The notes: a model not told the origin generated them from the sequence alone. DNA of 27,903 bases from Chara braunii (GCA_003427395.1 BFEA01000223.1:998178-1026080), one strand, 5' to 3'. Positions 9,333-19,062 are shown, counted from the first letter of the stretch. Made by a program: numbers and translations.

Positions 9333-9923
9333 CTAATCTGCTAAGAATTTCCCAGAGTTTCCCTCGCGGCGGATTCCCTGATCGATACAATGTGTGTATA
9401 GTATCCACAGGGCCCCAGAGGGTAATCCTAAATTCCTTTCTTTTTTCAGGAGTTTCACCACGCTTCCCTCGTTCCGGCTTGAGAACACAAAGTCCGGGAC
9501 CCACGCGGTCACGGGGTAACTCGCCCTTGGGAGTTCGCCTGCCATAGCGAACCTCGCCGCCTCCATCGCCACAAACCCAAACTCTTTCCGGATCCTATCT
9601 ATCCATCTCCGTCTGACTACTCCAGCCTCTCCGATTAATAAGTCCAGCCCACCCCCTTGGCCCGAGACCAAGGGTACAATAACCTTCGACCAAGCCCCCA
9701 ACTTGACGAAGATTATCGAGGTGACTTTGAGATGCACCTCACTCATTTTCTCTTCCGCCTCTTCCGATTCTACCAACACAAAATTTCCTCCGACCGTAAT
9801 CTCCCTTCCCTCTAGTCTTCTCCAATCGGGGATTCCCCCGTTGCTTGGAACTAAGCTACACACCCCGCGCTCGTCTAGAGGGGACTCAACAAACCTACCG
9901 ATGCTTCGGTCAAATCGAACCAT
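9333..9923 (-). CDS. Unknown protein, frame D of the minus-strand chain
   Basis: A 196-residue frame begins with ATG at 9923, only 15 bases after the stop of frame C. I do not recognise the family. Visible features are an N-terminal MVR like frame C, a region GGIPDWRRLEGREITVGG (residues 29-46), a hydrophobic stretch ending in LDLLIGE (residues 93-99), a basic RRRWIDRIRKEFGF block (104-117), and near the C terminus the pattern YTHCID (176-181) preceded by ERNLGL and LW. Frame C has the related pattern YTYCVD preceded by ERRRGL and LHW, so C and D look like diverged tandem copies. LLIGE is faintly reminiscent of the end of retropepsins, but no catalytic DTG or DSG is seen, so I make no such call. 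The last ~40 codons overlap a second open frame (9504-9262), and a frameshift there is possible. Confidence 0.4.
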   Translation of the reverse strand: MVRFDRSIGRFVESPLDERGVCSLVPSNGGIPDWRRLEGREITVGGNFVLVESEEAEEKMSEVHLKVTSIIFVKLGAWSKVIVPLVSGQGGGLDLLIGEAGVVRRRWIDRIRKEFGFVAMEAARFAMAGELPRASYPVTAWVPDFVFSSRNEGSVVKLLKKERNLGLPSGALWILYTHCIDQGIRREGNSGKFLAD

Positions 9924-9940
9924 TCATTCTAACCTACCTC

Positions 9941-10677
9941 TTAGCGGATTTCGAATACGCTTTGGTAACGGTAGTCTCTCCCGCCCTCGCGGTCCCGCTC
10001 CGACTCTAGGGATATCCTTTCTCGGATCCGGTCGGCCCTGACCCCGTACGGCACCGGGTTGTCCACACAGTAGGTATAGAACCAATGGAGCGAGCGAAAG
10101 GACAGCCCCCTCCTTCTTTCTCGCCTTATAGACCTCACTACCTTCTCATACGTGGTTTCCTTTCCACACACCCTCCTGAAGACGTAAGAAGGGAATATAG
10201 CCTGGACGCAACCCGCGGCACGAGGGTATTCCTCATCCCGAGCGCAAAAACAGTCACCCGCAAGCGGAACGGCAGGCTATGTTGAAGGGGCACCTCCTCG
10301 AAGATCCGCCTCAGGATAGGCCCCGCACGTAACTCTCAGTGGTCCGCCCGATACCACCCTAAGACCCAGTGGGTGACGTACTCAACCCACGCCTCCCGAC
10401 TTAGATAGACCGTGCCCTCGGCACGAACAGCCGCTTGCCAGGCCTTCCCCCCGTTCCTAGGTCTATTCCTGGTCCACTGATATCCTTCCCAAATGCCTAC
10501 GGCGAATCGCGCCTAAAAAAAAACTCCCTTCTCAAGTTTCACCCCTCTCTCACGCCCTGCTAGATACCTCTCCGTATGATGATCCAAGGGGGCACTAAAG
10601 CATTCTCGTTCTTTGAGAAGGTCAGCCTTCTCGATTTTTACTCTGCCGTCTTCTCCTGCTTCTACAATCCTAACCAT
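9941..10677 (-). pseudogene. Unknown protein, frame C of the minus-strand chain, broken
   Basis: The frame starts at ATG 10677, inside the last codons of frame B (8-base overlap, 10670-10677). It reads as a coherent Trp-rich basic protein with in-frame stops at 10513-10515 (TAG, just after a run of nine T in the sense strand, so slippage or a sequencing indel is possible) and 10336-10338 (TGA), then a frameshift between about 10170 and 10200. Recognisable blocks are VGIWEGYQWTRN, AWVEYVTHWVLGWY and, after the shift, LHWFYTYCVD (pattern at 10061-10078), ending with TAA at 9941-9943. The YTxC[VI]D pattern is shared with frame D. No family is recognised. Continuity of amino-acid composition across the stops is my reason for treating it as one gene. 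Confidence 0.4.
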
Positions 10678-11044
10678 GCCCCTCCTGGCTTTGCATTACC
10701 TTCTTAATGACCCCCACCAATACCTTCCACCCATCTGACCTGTCGAGATAGGCCTCCGGAATGATCAAGGCGGGTCACTCTCCTCGTCGGAAGGTCCGGT
10801 AGCCTAGTGTATAGAAGTACCGGGTCTCTTAGGCCCCCAAAAGTTCCGTTTCTAGTTGCGCGAGCCCAACAACCTCCTCCCAGCTACTAAGAAAGCCTTC
10901 TCCTAGATCCGTCCCCTCTTCTACATAGAGGGCGATGTCCCAATCACCGGTCCACAAGAAGAACTTGTAACATCACACGTCTACTCCCCCACAATCACCC
11001 ACGCTAATGCCTGCCGGCTCAAATTCTAAAACCCCTAGGCTCAT
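10670..11044 (-). pseudogene. Unknown ~120-residue domain, copy B, with three stops
   Basis: Copy B starts with ATG at 11044, which overlaps the stop of copy A as ATGA (11041-11044). It aligns along its whole length with copy A: MSLG, FEP.GISVG, GGV.V, LWTGD.DIALYVEEGTD, a SWEE block, TRYFYTLG or IRYFYTLG, RTFRRGE, IIPEAYLD and DGWKVLV. Three stops interrupt it: TGA at 10973-10975 (Trp in copy A), TAA at 10829-10831 (Tyr in copy A) and TGA at 10775-10777 (Gln in copy A). It is 125 codons to the TAG at 10670-10672. The unit length (359 bp) is not a multiple of three, so A and B sit in different frames and each has its own ATG. No known domain is recognised. Confidence 0.5.
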
Positions 11045-11481
11045 AGATTCTCCACTATCTCCTCTACGATCGCCACCAACACTCGTCATCCGTCCAACCC
11101 ATCCAGATATGCCTTCGGTATTACCGGGGCGGGTTGTTCCCCTCGTCGGAAAGTTCGACACCCTAGTGTATAGAAATATCTGATCCCGTAGCCCCCTAAA
11201 AGGTCCCTCTCTAGGTGAGCATGGCCAACCGCTTCTTCCCAACTATTTAGGAAGGCTTCCCCTTGGTCAGTCCCTTCTTCTACGTAAAGTGCTATATCGA
11301 AATCCCCGGTCCACAGGTTAAAGTTGTAGCACCATACCTCTACACCCCCATGGCTTCCCACACTAATGCCTGTCGGCTCAAACTTCAAAAACCCTAAGCT
11401 CATAGGCGCCTCAGTATCTTCTCGTCCCACCCCACTGTAACTACTCACGCTAATCCCTTCCAGGACCGCTTCCAGGCTCAT
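11041..11481 (-). CDS. Unknown ~120-residue domain, copy A
   Basis: ATG at 11481 gives 147 codons to the TGA at 11041-11043. A second in-frame ATG at 11403 is where homology with copy B begins and would give 121 codons; all three ATGs (11481, 11403, 11044) have the context ATGAGCYT. The frame is uninterrupted except for a TGA at 11086-11088 that corresponds to a Trp codon in copy B. The ~120-residue unit contains GISVG, VWCYNF, LWTGDFDIALYVEEGTD, FLNSWEEA, YGIRYFYTLG, FRRGEQPA and KAYLDGLDG. The mix of short hydrophobic strands and acidic turns looks like a folded domain, but I recognise no family. Conservation of protein sequence between A and B despite DNA divergence supports past coding function. 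Confidence 0.5.
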
Positions 11482-12128
11482 TCACCCTAATCAAGGAAAA
11501 ATAATTTTGTCACCTTTACTATTTGGCCACTCGAGAGACCACTCCTACTCTGCAAGAAGAAGGTGCATCTGAGCCCAGCAGGATCAAATGGACCAGAGAA
11601 GGAACGCCGTCTCACTCGGCTACCTTCTTGTCCTCCCCCGCTGAGAGGTCCTCCCACTTCCAGGTATAAAGATTAGCCGCAAACACAAGTTATCCCCGAA
11701 GAAGGGTGGCAACCCCTCCTCCGGAGTCGGACCGCAGTCACACACCCGTGTCCTATGTCCCCCACTGAACCGACCCCTAGCCCTAAGTTAGCCTATCCGG
11801 AACCACGCCCCTACTCAGCCCACCTCGAGCGTGGAATTACCCGGGTTCCAGGACTTGATCCGCCTATCGATCAGAGATCACTAGCCTGTCTACTCCCTCT
11901 CATTCTCCATCTCGCATCGCGAACCCTTCTCACTTCGTTCCCTTCTTCCCTTTTCGCCACCGGCTGACTCTTTTCTCTCTTGGAATCAAAGAATTCAATC
12001 AGGGTATTCAAAGGAAAGGGGTGGGGAAGCGAAGTCTTAGGAAGAGTCTCTCAGGTTAAGCAGTTATATATACGTACCTTGAGGTTCTTGATTCCTTCAA
12101 AAGTCGTTTTCGTAATCCCAATAATCCC
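11482..12128. other. No gene recognised
   Basis: Sequence between the A-D chain and the arginine-rich frame. A 70-codon plus-strand frame (11755-11967) is Pro-, Leu- and Ser-rich without motifs. The minus strand is frequently interrupted. A TATATATACG tract lies near 12066. Confidence 0.4.
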
Positions 12129-12671
12129 CTAGGTCCGAGTCCGAGAAATCGGGAAGGCACCGGTCCACCCAAGACCCGTCCTCCAATCCCTCGTCCAAGG
12201 CGCCCACGTATCTCTCACCTCTTCTTCCCGAGGTAGCCCCCTATCCCCCTCGTTAATAATGGCGGTGGAGGTTTCCTTGCCCCCTTGTCCCGGATCATAA
12301 AGCACCACTCTCCTCACCCCCAAGTCCCGAACAGCCCCCGCTTGAGAACTCCGCTCCCTCGCAGGAGGCGTGTCTCGAGTGGGCCCCGTCCACAACCCGC
12401 GAGGGTCGAGAACCGAAAACTCAAACCCCTCCCGCGAAACCCTTTCCGGCGCGGAAGATATACCCCGCGCGGATGTCGTCCACAACCCGTGTGGGTCGAG
12501 GATATTTGGCGACCCCCTAGGATCCCAAATTGATAACGCTCCCGGACCATCTCGAACCCCCCTTTCCTCTCTCCTCCTCGAGTCCACTCTCTCTCCCCCG
12601 TGTGCGGACCCTATCACACTATTTTCCCTTACGGCTCTTCTTACCCCCCTTTGGTTGTTTTTCACCCTCAT
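12129..12671 (-). CDS. Arg/Gly/Pro-rich open frame with internal repeats
   Basis: A 180-codon minus-strand frame starts at ATG 12671, about 540 bases downstream (in minus sense) of the primer-binding site at 13210-13227, where a gag-like gene of an LTR element would be expected. It is highly basic. Two copies of a ~30-residue repeat share LDP[HR]GLWT, then a Ser/Thr-rich spacer with ARGISSAPERVSREG in one and TRDTPPARERSSQAG in the other. No CCHC zinc knuckle or other gag motif is visible. A plus-strand frame is also open across the same repeats (12370-12711), so coding status is uncertain. If it belongs with frames A-D, it would be the first gene of the block. Confidence 0.3.
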   Translation of the reverse strand: MRVKNNQRGVRRAVRENSVIGSAHGGERVDSRRREERGVRDGPGALSIWDPRGSPNILDPHGLWTTSARGISSAPERVSREGFEFSVLDPRGLWTGPTRDTPPARERSSQAGAVRDLGVRRVVLYDPGQGGKETSTAIINEGDRGLPREEEVRDTWAPWTRDWRTGLGWTGAFPISRTRT

Positions 12672-12699
12672 TCAAACCCCCACAAGCAAACTGTTTCGC

Positions 12700-13209
12700 C
12701 CTCTTAATTAGCGGATTTTAGAAATAAACACACTAAAACATGTCACACTCCCCAGCAAAGACTGACCTGAATGTCTTGGAGTAGCAAGGGCCGAGTCGCA
12801 AGCGGGGCCGGAGCGGACCTACAAAACCGAGAGTTACCGACACCCCAAGTCCCTTGTACCCAACCAAGCTCAGCACCCCCCTTCTCACGCTGAAACAAAG
12901 CCCCCAATGGAACCCTCACCCCAAAACAACTCAATAGAACCCTCACTCCCAAAAGTCGTCAAGAGAAAAAACATTGTCGAAGAGTCGCCCCGTAGACCCG
13001 AAGAAAGTTGTAGCCGAAGAAAATGAGGCCGAAAGGGAAATGTCAACGCCGATAGACCCCGAATAATTGATGCCAATGAGAAACTCGATGCCGAAAAAAA
13101 AAACGAAGAACACGATGCCGAAACTCAAAAAAACTCTCCACCACCTGTCACGCCAGTTCTCCCTCACCCCGCAGTTCCTGAGCCGGTCGAGGCCGTGGGA
13201 GAAAGCCCA
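12700..13209. other. Leader-like region next to the primer-binding site
   Basis: No gene with recognisable motifs. A repeated GATGCCGAAA word (13030-13130) gives acidic, Glu/Ala/Asp-rich peptides on the plus strand, and plus 13140-13260 reads as Pro-rich. In minus-strand sense this is the stretch just after the primer-binding site and may be the untranslated leader of an LTR element. Confidence 0.35.
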
Positions 13210-13227
13210 TCCCCGGCAACGGCGCCA
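13210..13227 (-). other. LTR-retrotransposon primer-binding site (tRNA-Asp type)
   Basis: The minus strand reads TGGCGCCGTTGCCGGGGA, an exact 18-base complement of the 3' end of plant tRNA-Asp including the CCA end, which nuclear tRNA genes do not encode. This PBS type is used by several plant Ty3/gypsy-type elements. Three bases away, on the side expected, the sequence TGTCGGGCAG (plus strand from 13231) gives an LTR end of ...CCCGACA in minus sense. The element is therefore read toward lower coordinates. Confidence 0.8.
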
Positions 13228-13230
13228 CTT

Positions 13231-13680
13231 TGTCGGGCAGTCGTCCCCCGTCCCACCCGGTTGTGCGGAGAAGGGTCTCGTTGACTTAGAAGCCCCGCTT
13301 TAGACCCTGCGGCTCCTCCGAATGTGCGTTAAGCCCGCCCCATCCTTCGGAACCCGAGAGACCCTCGCGGGATGGGCAGCCTTGTCCGCCTTCCGGCATG
13401 AGTTAGCTTGGGCGGCCCAGCCTCGAAGGCGTGTGTCGCAGTTACCGGTCTTTTCGAGGTCGAGACGGCTAGCTTGCCGAGTCCGGACCAGGCTCTCGGT
13501 TCAAATGAAGGGCGGACTGCAACGAAGCTTCTCGAAAGTGGAGACGCCAGCGACGGGCCAGACTCAGTCGCGACACGCTGCTCGAGAAAGGAAAGAAAGC
13601 AGACTGCGATTAATCTCTGAGTCCCGGCGAAGGCTCGTCCCGACGAAGGCCGCGTTACCTCGCCTCCCGCTCCCTTGTCT
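13231..13680 (-). repeat. Probable LTR segment adjoining the primer-binding site
   Basis: Begins TGTCGGGCAG at 13231, consistent with a TG...CA long terminal repeat in either orientation. The sequence is GC-rich. A long plus-strand open frame here (13322-13915) runs into homopolymer tracts and is not taken as coding. I cannot see the far LTR border or a second LTR copy in the window, so length and completeness are unknown. Confidence 0.45.
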
Positions 13681-13793
13681 CCCCCCCCCCCCCTTTTTTT
13701 TTTCACCTTTCTTTCTCTCTCTTTCTCTTCCCCCCTCGTGGTTTTTTTGTTTTTTTTTTGTTTTTTTTTTGTTTTTTGTTTTTTTTTTTTTCA
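13681..13793. repeat. C-run and T-run homopolymer tract
   Basis: A run of C followed by T-rich tracts with interspersed G. Low complexity; part of the presumed LTR or leader region. Confidence 0.85.
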
Positions 13794-13794
13794 G

Positions 13795-14010
13795 GCTTAA
13801 GAACGAAGTTCGGATATTAACAGATACACAGTTCGAAAAACAACAAAGAAAACCAGGCGGCAACCCTCTCTCTCTCTCTCTTTTTCCCTTGTTCCCCTTA
13901 GTGCCGCCGACTTAAGAGGAAGTTGGGATATTGGCCGATGATCAGGCCGGTCGCACAGTTACAACGAAATCAAAGAAACATATTGCAGCTCTATCTCTCT
14001 CTCCCTCCCT
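13795..14010 (+). repeat. Two diverged copies of a ~115-bp unit
   Basis: Copies at about 13795-13880 and 13910-14010 share CTTAAGA, GAAGTTSGGATATT, CACAGTT, ACAAAGAAA-like segments and a (CT)n end. Confidence 0.55.
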
Positions 14011-14213
14011 CTCTCTCTAGTTTCTCGCCCCACTCTCTCTCTTCCTCTCTCTATTTCTAGTTGCTTACCCCACTCTTTTTCCCTCTCTCTCTCCTTTCTT
14101 TCTAGTTTTTTTCCCCACTCTTTCTCTCTCTCTCTCTCCCTTCCTTTTTAGTTTCGCACCCCTCTTTTTTTTTCTCTCTCTCTCTTCTTTTCGAGTCTCG
14201 CACCCCACTTTTC

Positions 14214-14265
<52 letters not shown>

Positions 14266-14275
14266 AGTTGCACGT
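13985..14275 (+). repeat. CT-rich minisatellite
   Basis: About six imperfect ~45-60-bp units with TTTCTAGTTTCGCCCCACTC-like starts separated by (CT)n runs. Minus-strand frames over it read as Arg/Glu repeats and are not genes. Confidence 0.75.
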
Positions 14276-14604
14276 GTGTGTGTCTGTTGTTGGTTTTTCC
14301 CCACCGTTTGGTCCGTTTGACCGGCGGCTTCTCAGCCACCGCCACGTCCAGGGGCCCCCGGATTGATCAGAGGTGCCTCCTTCCCTTTGGTCCGCCCCCC
14401 GTTTTACACCAAGCGAGAGCCCGTCCGGGTGTTCAAGTCCGACAGCTCAGCCTTCGGTATGAGCAAAAACTTAGTACAACCGGTTGCCTTTTCCTCCTCT
14501 CGCCTCCGCAAGCATCCCAAGAACACCACGTAGCTTCAGCAGACTGTGAGGATGAAACTGGGTGTTTCAAGAACAGACGCACGGGAAGCCAGGGAACACA
14601 ACTT
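14276..14604. other. No gene seen
   Basis: GC-rich sequence leading into the 118-bp array. A 117-codon plus-strand frame (14278-14631) lacks motifs and runs into the array. Confidence 0.4.
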
Positions 14605-14990
14605 ATAAGAACAAAACCGGGACCTTTATGATATGGTAGTCAAGTATGGCCAAACGAGCTAGTATCTTCCTCCCTCTCACTCACGCACGAAGCCAGAAAG
14701 CCGCAACTCTGCTTCTACCAACTGTAAGAACAAAACTGGGACCTTTACGATATGGCAGTCAAGTATGCCCAAACGAGCTAGTATCTTCCTCCCTCTCACT
14801 CACGTACGAAGCTAGAAAACACAACTCAACTTTTGCCAACCGTAAGAACAAAACTGGGACCTTTACGATATGGCAGTCAAGTATGCCCAAACGAGCTAGT
14901 ATCTTCCTCCCTCTCACTCACGTACGAAGCTAGAAAACACAACTCAACTTTTGCCAACCGTAAGAACGAAACTGAGACCTTTACGATAGG
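14605..14990 (+). repeat. 118-bp tandem repeat, three full copies and a partial
   Basis: Copies start near 14605, 14724, 14842 and 14960 with the word RTAAGAACAAAACYGGGACC. The last two full copies are almost identical and the first is diverged. The unit is not a multiple of three, so the frames across it rotate. It is therefore noncoding satellite-like DNA. Confidence 0.9.
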
Positions 14991-14999
14991 GCCCTCACC

Positions 15000-15300
15000 A
15001 CTCGGCCTTCCTCCGCCTGGGCCACTGAGGCCCCCTGCCTAACTAGGCGCCTGGCCGGCGGCAGTGCGTCCTGCTGACGTCAACAACAATAGCTGAAGTG
15101 CGGGGGTTGTACCGCACCGGGCTCCGCCCTCCCTCGCGTCTTGCTCTCCGCATACCCCTTCCGACCTCTCGATCGAGCGGCGTTTCGGCGAGGACCTCGG
15201 CCGCCCCTCGAACTCGAAGCTACCCCTCACTCCACGGCCGAGCAGGACCAGTGGAGGGAGTTGTGGCCCGTCGTAAGGGAGCAGTAACCTAATTCAATCA
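15000..15300. other. GC-rich stretch without a gene
   Basis: Opposing frames (15098-15292 plus, 15039-15230 minus) overlap, with no motif. Nothing else is recognised. Confidence 0.4.
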
Positions 15301-15307
15301 CCTACTT

Positions 15308-15353
15308 TCTTTCTTCCCCCCCTTTCTCTCTCTCTTTCTCTCTCTCTCTCAAC

Positions 15354-15392
<39 letters not shown>
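15308..15392. repeat. CT microsatellite
   Basis: Nearly pure (CT)n with T interruptions. Confidence 0.9.
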
Positions 15393-15393
<1 letters not shown>

Positions 15394-17440
15394 GCGCGCA
15401 TCGACTTTTTCAAAGCCGCAGATAGCAGGCGTGGCGTTCTTGGCCCACCTCCGGGGCTCTGAGCGCAGTCGCCACTTCTGTTTCGCGTCTCTCCTTCGCC
15501 GGCACCCCTGCTCTCTCCGAACGAAGTTCCTAGCCTCCTTGTTCACCTCGCTCGCACGCGCCTCCCTTGTTTGTTGTCCTCCCTCCCCTCCTCTCGAGAA
15601 ATCGCTTAGCCACTGATCTCGTATGTTCGTGCTTTAGGCCACACGAAGAAACTCGGCTCTCTCTCTCTCTGGGTGCAACCCCGGTGGTCTAACCGTTCGC
15701 CTTGCGGTTGTTCGGTATCCTGCGAGCTCACTCCGCCGCTCGCCGCCTGCTATGGCTGCCGTTTGCCAGAGCCTTGAAGTTGGCCGGCCTCCTTCGATCG
15801 GTCCCTCCGCTAGCTCCCTCGCTGCTCCGCCCTCTTCGTCTTCTCGAGGTACTCTTCGCAGCCGCGATCACCCTCCTCCTCGTCCGCTCCTCCCAACCGG
15901 TGTCCATTCCCGTATCACAGTATTCTACCCCGAGGGCTGGCCCTCGGCGCTATCCACGCCTCGCCGTGCGTTCCTCGATCGGGCGCGGACGTGCGCTCGA
16001 TACCCGGCTCGTGCGCCTTAACACTTAGCAGCCCTGTGCGTCTGATCTCCTTCTCTCCTCTCTCTTCTTCCCTTCTTCCCTTCTTTTATACCTCTCGGCC
16101 CGCCTTCCTTCGATCCTCCTCTTCTCTGACTTTACCAATCACCCTTCTTTCTTCCTTTTTCCTCTTGCTTCCTCCAACATTTTCGTCCTGTCGCCGTCCG
16201 TCATCAAAAATTTGAAATTTTTTCTTTTCCCGCTCGACTGCGTCCGACTTCCTCCCGCTGCACCCTCGTCCCTCTCTTCACTGCGTTCCGAGCTCTTTTG
16301 CCCATGTCAGCCACTACCTTCGACCAACCACAAGACTCCGTATTCAGACTCGTTTTCGGCCCGGGTGCATCCTCCCTACAGCTCCTTGCCCCAGAACCAG
16401 TTACGTATTCTCTTCCAGGATGGTTACCAAGAAACACAGGGGCGAAGTCATCCGTCACACGTAGGCCAGGTCCCCTAAATCCCTTGATCTTCCTTCTCCG
16501 CCGATCCCCCCTTCTCTCCTCCGTCCAATCCCCCCTTACTGGGCCCCGCCAGCCACGGCTCATCTACAATCGGGGGTTTTGTTGTCTTTGACGCCTCTGC
16601 CTCCTCATCCTGGCGCTCCCTCCCCTTTTGTTCGTTCCGTCTACCGCAAAAACGGTTACCAAGAAAGGAGGGCGAGCGCTCTCCCGTTCAACCGTCCAGG
16701 CCGATCTGCTCCCTGGTCAGCTCTTCTCTATCGCGCGGACTCCCCCCCCCCTTCTCATCATTCAAACGTCTTTCGATCTTTCGCGTCTCTTCGACACCCC
16801 TCGTTCTGCCTTTCGGCACAAAAACCCCTTCTTGTTCCTTCCCCCATCAGTCCCTTTCCCCTCATTCGACTCTTCCTGAGTTTTTAATTCGCCTTCCTTC
16901 ACCTGCTGCCCCCTTGTGGGCCCGTTCGGAGATGCGTGAGCGCGTAAGCCCTGGCTCCCTCGGAGATCCTAAGCACCACCATCCCCCTCCGATCCCGCAA
17001 TGCTACATCCATCGCTGGTTTTAGGTCCACGTGCCGTGTGCGAAGCCGACCCCGCCAGTAGTTCGGTCCCTGCCGCTGCACCACGCCGCAGATCAAATGG
17101 GTTCTGCGATTATCTTCGGGGGTCGTACCTGGGCCGATTCGTGATGGCGGTGGCGAGCGGACTGCTAGCTCCAAGGGTGACGCCTCACCTCACCTCAGAA
17201 CGCGTCACCAACTGGCTTTCTCAGAGCAACAAAAAAAACTCTGACTTTAGAGATCCAGACGGCCCCGCTTGAGACTGCTGCCTTGGTCGTGTCGCCTGCT
17301 CATCCCAAGGTTAGTAAGGAGGTCAAAGACCCCAAGGTTCCCGTCAAACCCCACAACCCCACGCATACATACACCCAAGCCATGCAAAAAAAAACAAAAG
17401 GACGTTTGAAAATTTTGTGGTCCCAAAAAGAAAAGCCTTC
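15393..17440. other. GC- and CT-rich region, no recognised gene
   Basis: Several Ser/Pro/Arg-rich plus-strand frames are open (15702-16028, 15752-16021, 16298-16591, 16579-16887, 17000-17272). None shows a known domain and most overlap others in alternate frames. A short duplication, GGTTACCAAGAAA followed by G- and C-rich sequence, occurs at 16422 and 16648, so part of this may be duplicated, decayed coding sequence. The frame starting at 15752 has a good ATGGCT context and ends at 16019-16021, but nothing identifies it. Confidence 0.35.
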
Positions 17441-17463
17441 AGCTGTTAGGCAGCCGCCCGACA

Positions 17464-17533
17464 CCGGGCCCCAACGTAGAGGTGCAGATTGCAAATTTTT
17501 CCCCAGGCCAGACGGACATATCACAAATAATTA
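17464..17533 (+). repeat. Dispersed ~70-bp repeat, copy 1
   Basis: Shares CCCCAACGTAGAGGTGCAG, ATTGC, TCCCCAGGCCAGACGG, CATATCA and AAATAATT in the same order with 19843-19913, with few differences. It is probably a fragment of an interspersed element. Confidence 0.85.
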
Positions 17534-18815
17534 ATATACGAGTCGGATTCGGGCGTTAACCTCGTGTACGCCCTATGCTACAACGAACGAGAAATGCCCT
17601 TGGTCGGGTGACTCGGGTCACCTCTGCGATTATAGATGAAAACTTTCCGCATGTGATTTGGTAGCTCGACGGGGATACGCCCACGTAGGGGATGGTGACA
17701 AATCCCATGGGTGAAGGTAAGTTGTATCTCGCATGACCTTATCCTGTCGTATGGGTTCGCAAGAGGTATGGTTGGCACACTGGCACTCGGCAGAAGCTGC
17801 AACGCTCTACATGACAAGTCCTGCAAAATCTTGCGTGACACGGTAAGGAGGGTCCCCTTGCGGTACCGATGCACTCAACTCCGCATTTTTCGGAGCCCAG
17901 CGGAAGATGGGCACTACCGTACAAAAAAGGTTGTTGGCGCCCCGTAAAGCAAACCCAAAACCGCCACGCTGACGCTTCGGCTAAAGCCTAATGCGCAATT
18001 CTACCACGCCTTGAGAAAATGAGGCTCAAAGATAGAAGAACAAAACAATAAAACAGAAATCCGACTATAATAATATATGTTATTTTGGATTAAACCACAA
18101 GTATCTCTGCCAATGTTGGGAAATTACGACGTTTTGCCAGCTCCTGAAGAAATCGGGGATGGGACACGGGGTCGGCAATGTCCTATAAATATGAATTTAA
18201 TAGTGTCGCGAGCAAAAGAAAAAAGGGGAAAAAAAATGTTTTCTCTACTACAATGATGTCGGGCGGGGTAGTTCATGAGGTCGTGCTCACAATCTTCCTC
18301 CATAGAATGCACCTTACAGGTAAGGCGGTCACATTCTGAATGTTACTGTTTTCTTTTTTTTCTTAGTCGTGTGCTTTTTATGAGTCCCCTGTCCGTGAAT
18401 TGCTCAAGTTGTCCGTGATCTGCTCAAGTTGTGTTTTGTCAAAGGATTGTAAGGCTCATCATACTGGCACTTAGGGGAATGTATTCAGTCATTTTCACGG
18501 TCGGATCCATGTGCCTGTTTTTCCCCCCTTCTATTATCTTTTTGGAATCTGACAACCTGGGCACGGGGCTGAGATGCCCTCATTGAGGGCACACTCATAC
18601 GACCACTTCCAATAATGTATACAACTGCAATCATGGCCAAATTTTTTTTTTATTTTTTATTTTTTCATGAGGTTCACGACCGTAATTTTTTTTATTTATT
18701 TTTTTCTCGTGAGAGTACCAGAAAGAAAATGGAGTGGTACCCAGGCTAGGCAAACTCGGACCGCAGTGAAACAGGTTCGGAGGTACTGATAATTTAAAAA
18801 AATAGAGAAAAAATT
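17534..18815. other. No gene recognised; minor repeats
   Basis: Short frames at 17578-17947 on both strands have no motifs. Two 19-bp direct repeats (GTCCGTGA..TGCTCAAGTT) lie at about 18399-18435. A perfect 7-bp stem with a 3-base loop (TGCCCTC/GAGGGCA) lies at 18573-18589. T-rich tracts occupy 18640-18710. Confidence 0.4.
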
Positions 18816-19061
18816 GATATTATACTACTCAAAGTTTATATAAATGTCAAAATACCCCTAAAAGATATAGGTAGAGCGACATACCAAAATACCCTTCGCA
18901 TCAGTTGTACCTACCATCTTTGCAATGTACCCCTACCAGGTACCGGTCCAACTTTTCAAAATGCCCCTTATGTGCCAACTTTTGAATATCCCAATTAATT
19001 TTCAATTTACCCCTAACGGCCTACATTATATTTTCAATACGTCCCCTTATAGAATCATGGG

Positions 19062-19062
<1 letters not shown>

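Noticed and set aside
9703-10041. 112-codon plus-strand frame
   Set aside because: Shadow of minus-strand frames C and D, which share conserved residues with each other.
13322-13915. 197-codon plus-strand frame
   Set aside because: Runs through C and T homopolymers; the region is better explained as LTR sequence on the minus strand.
14605-14990. CRISPR-like array
   Set aside because: Whole 118-bp units repeat head to tail without unique spacers, in a eukaryotic context.
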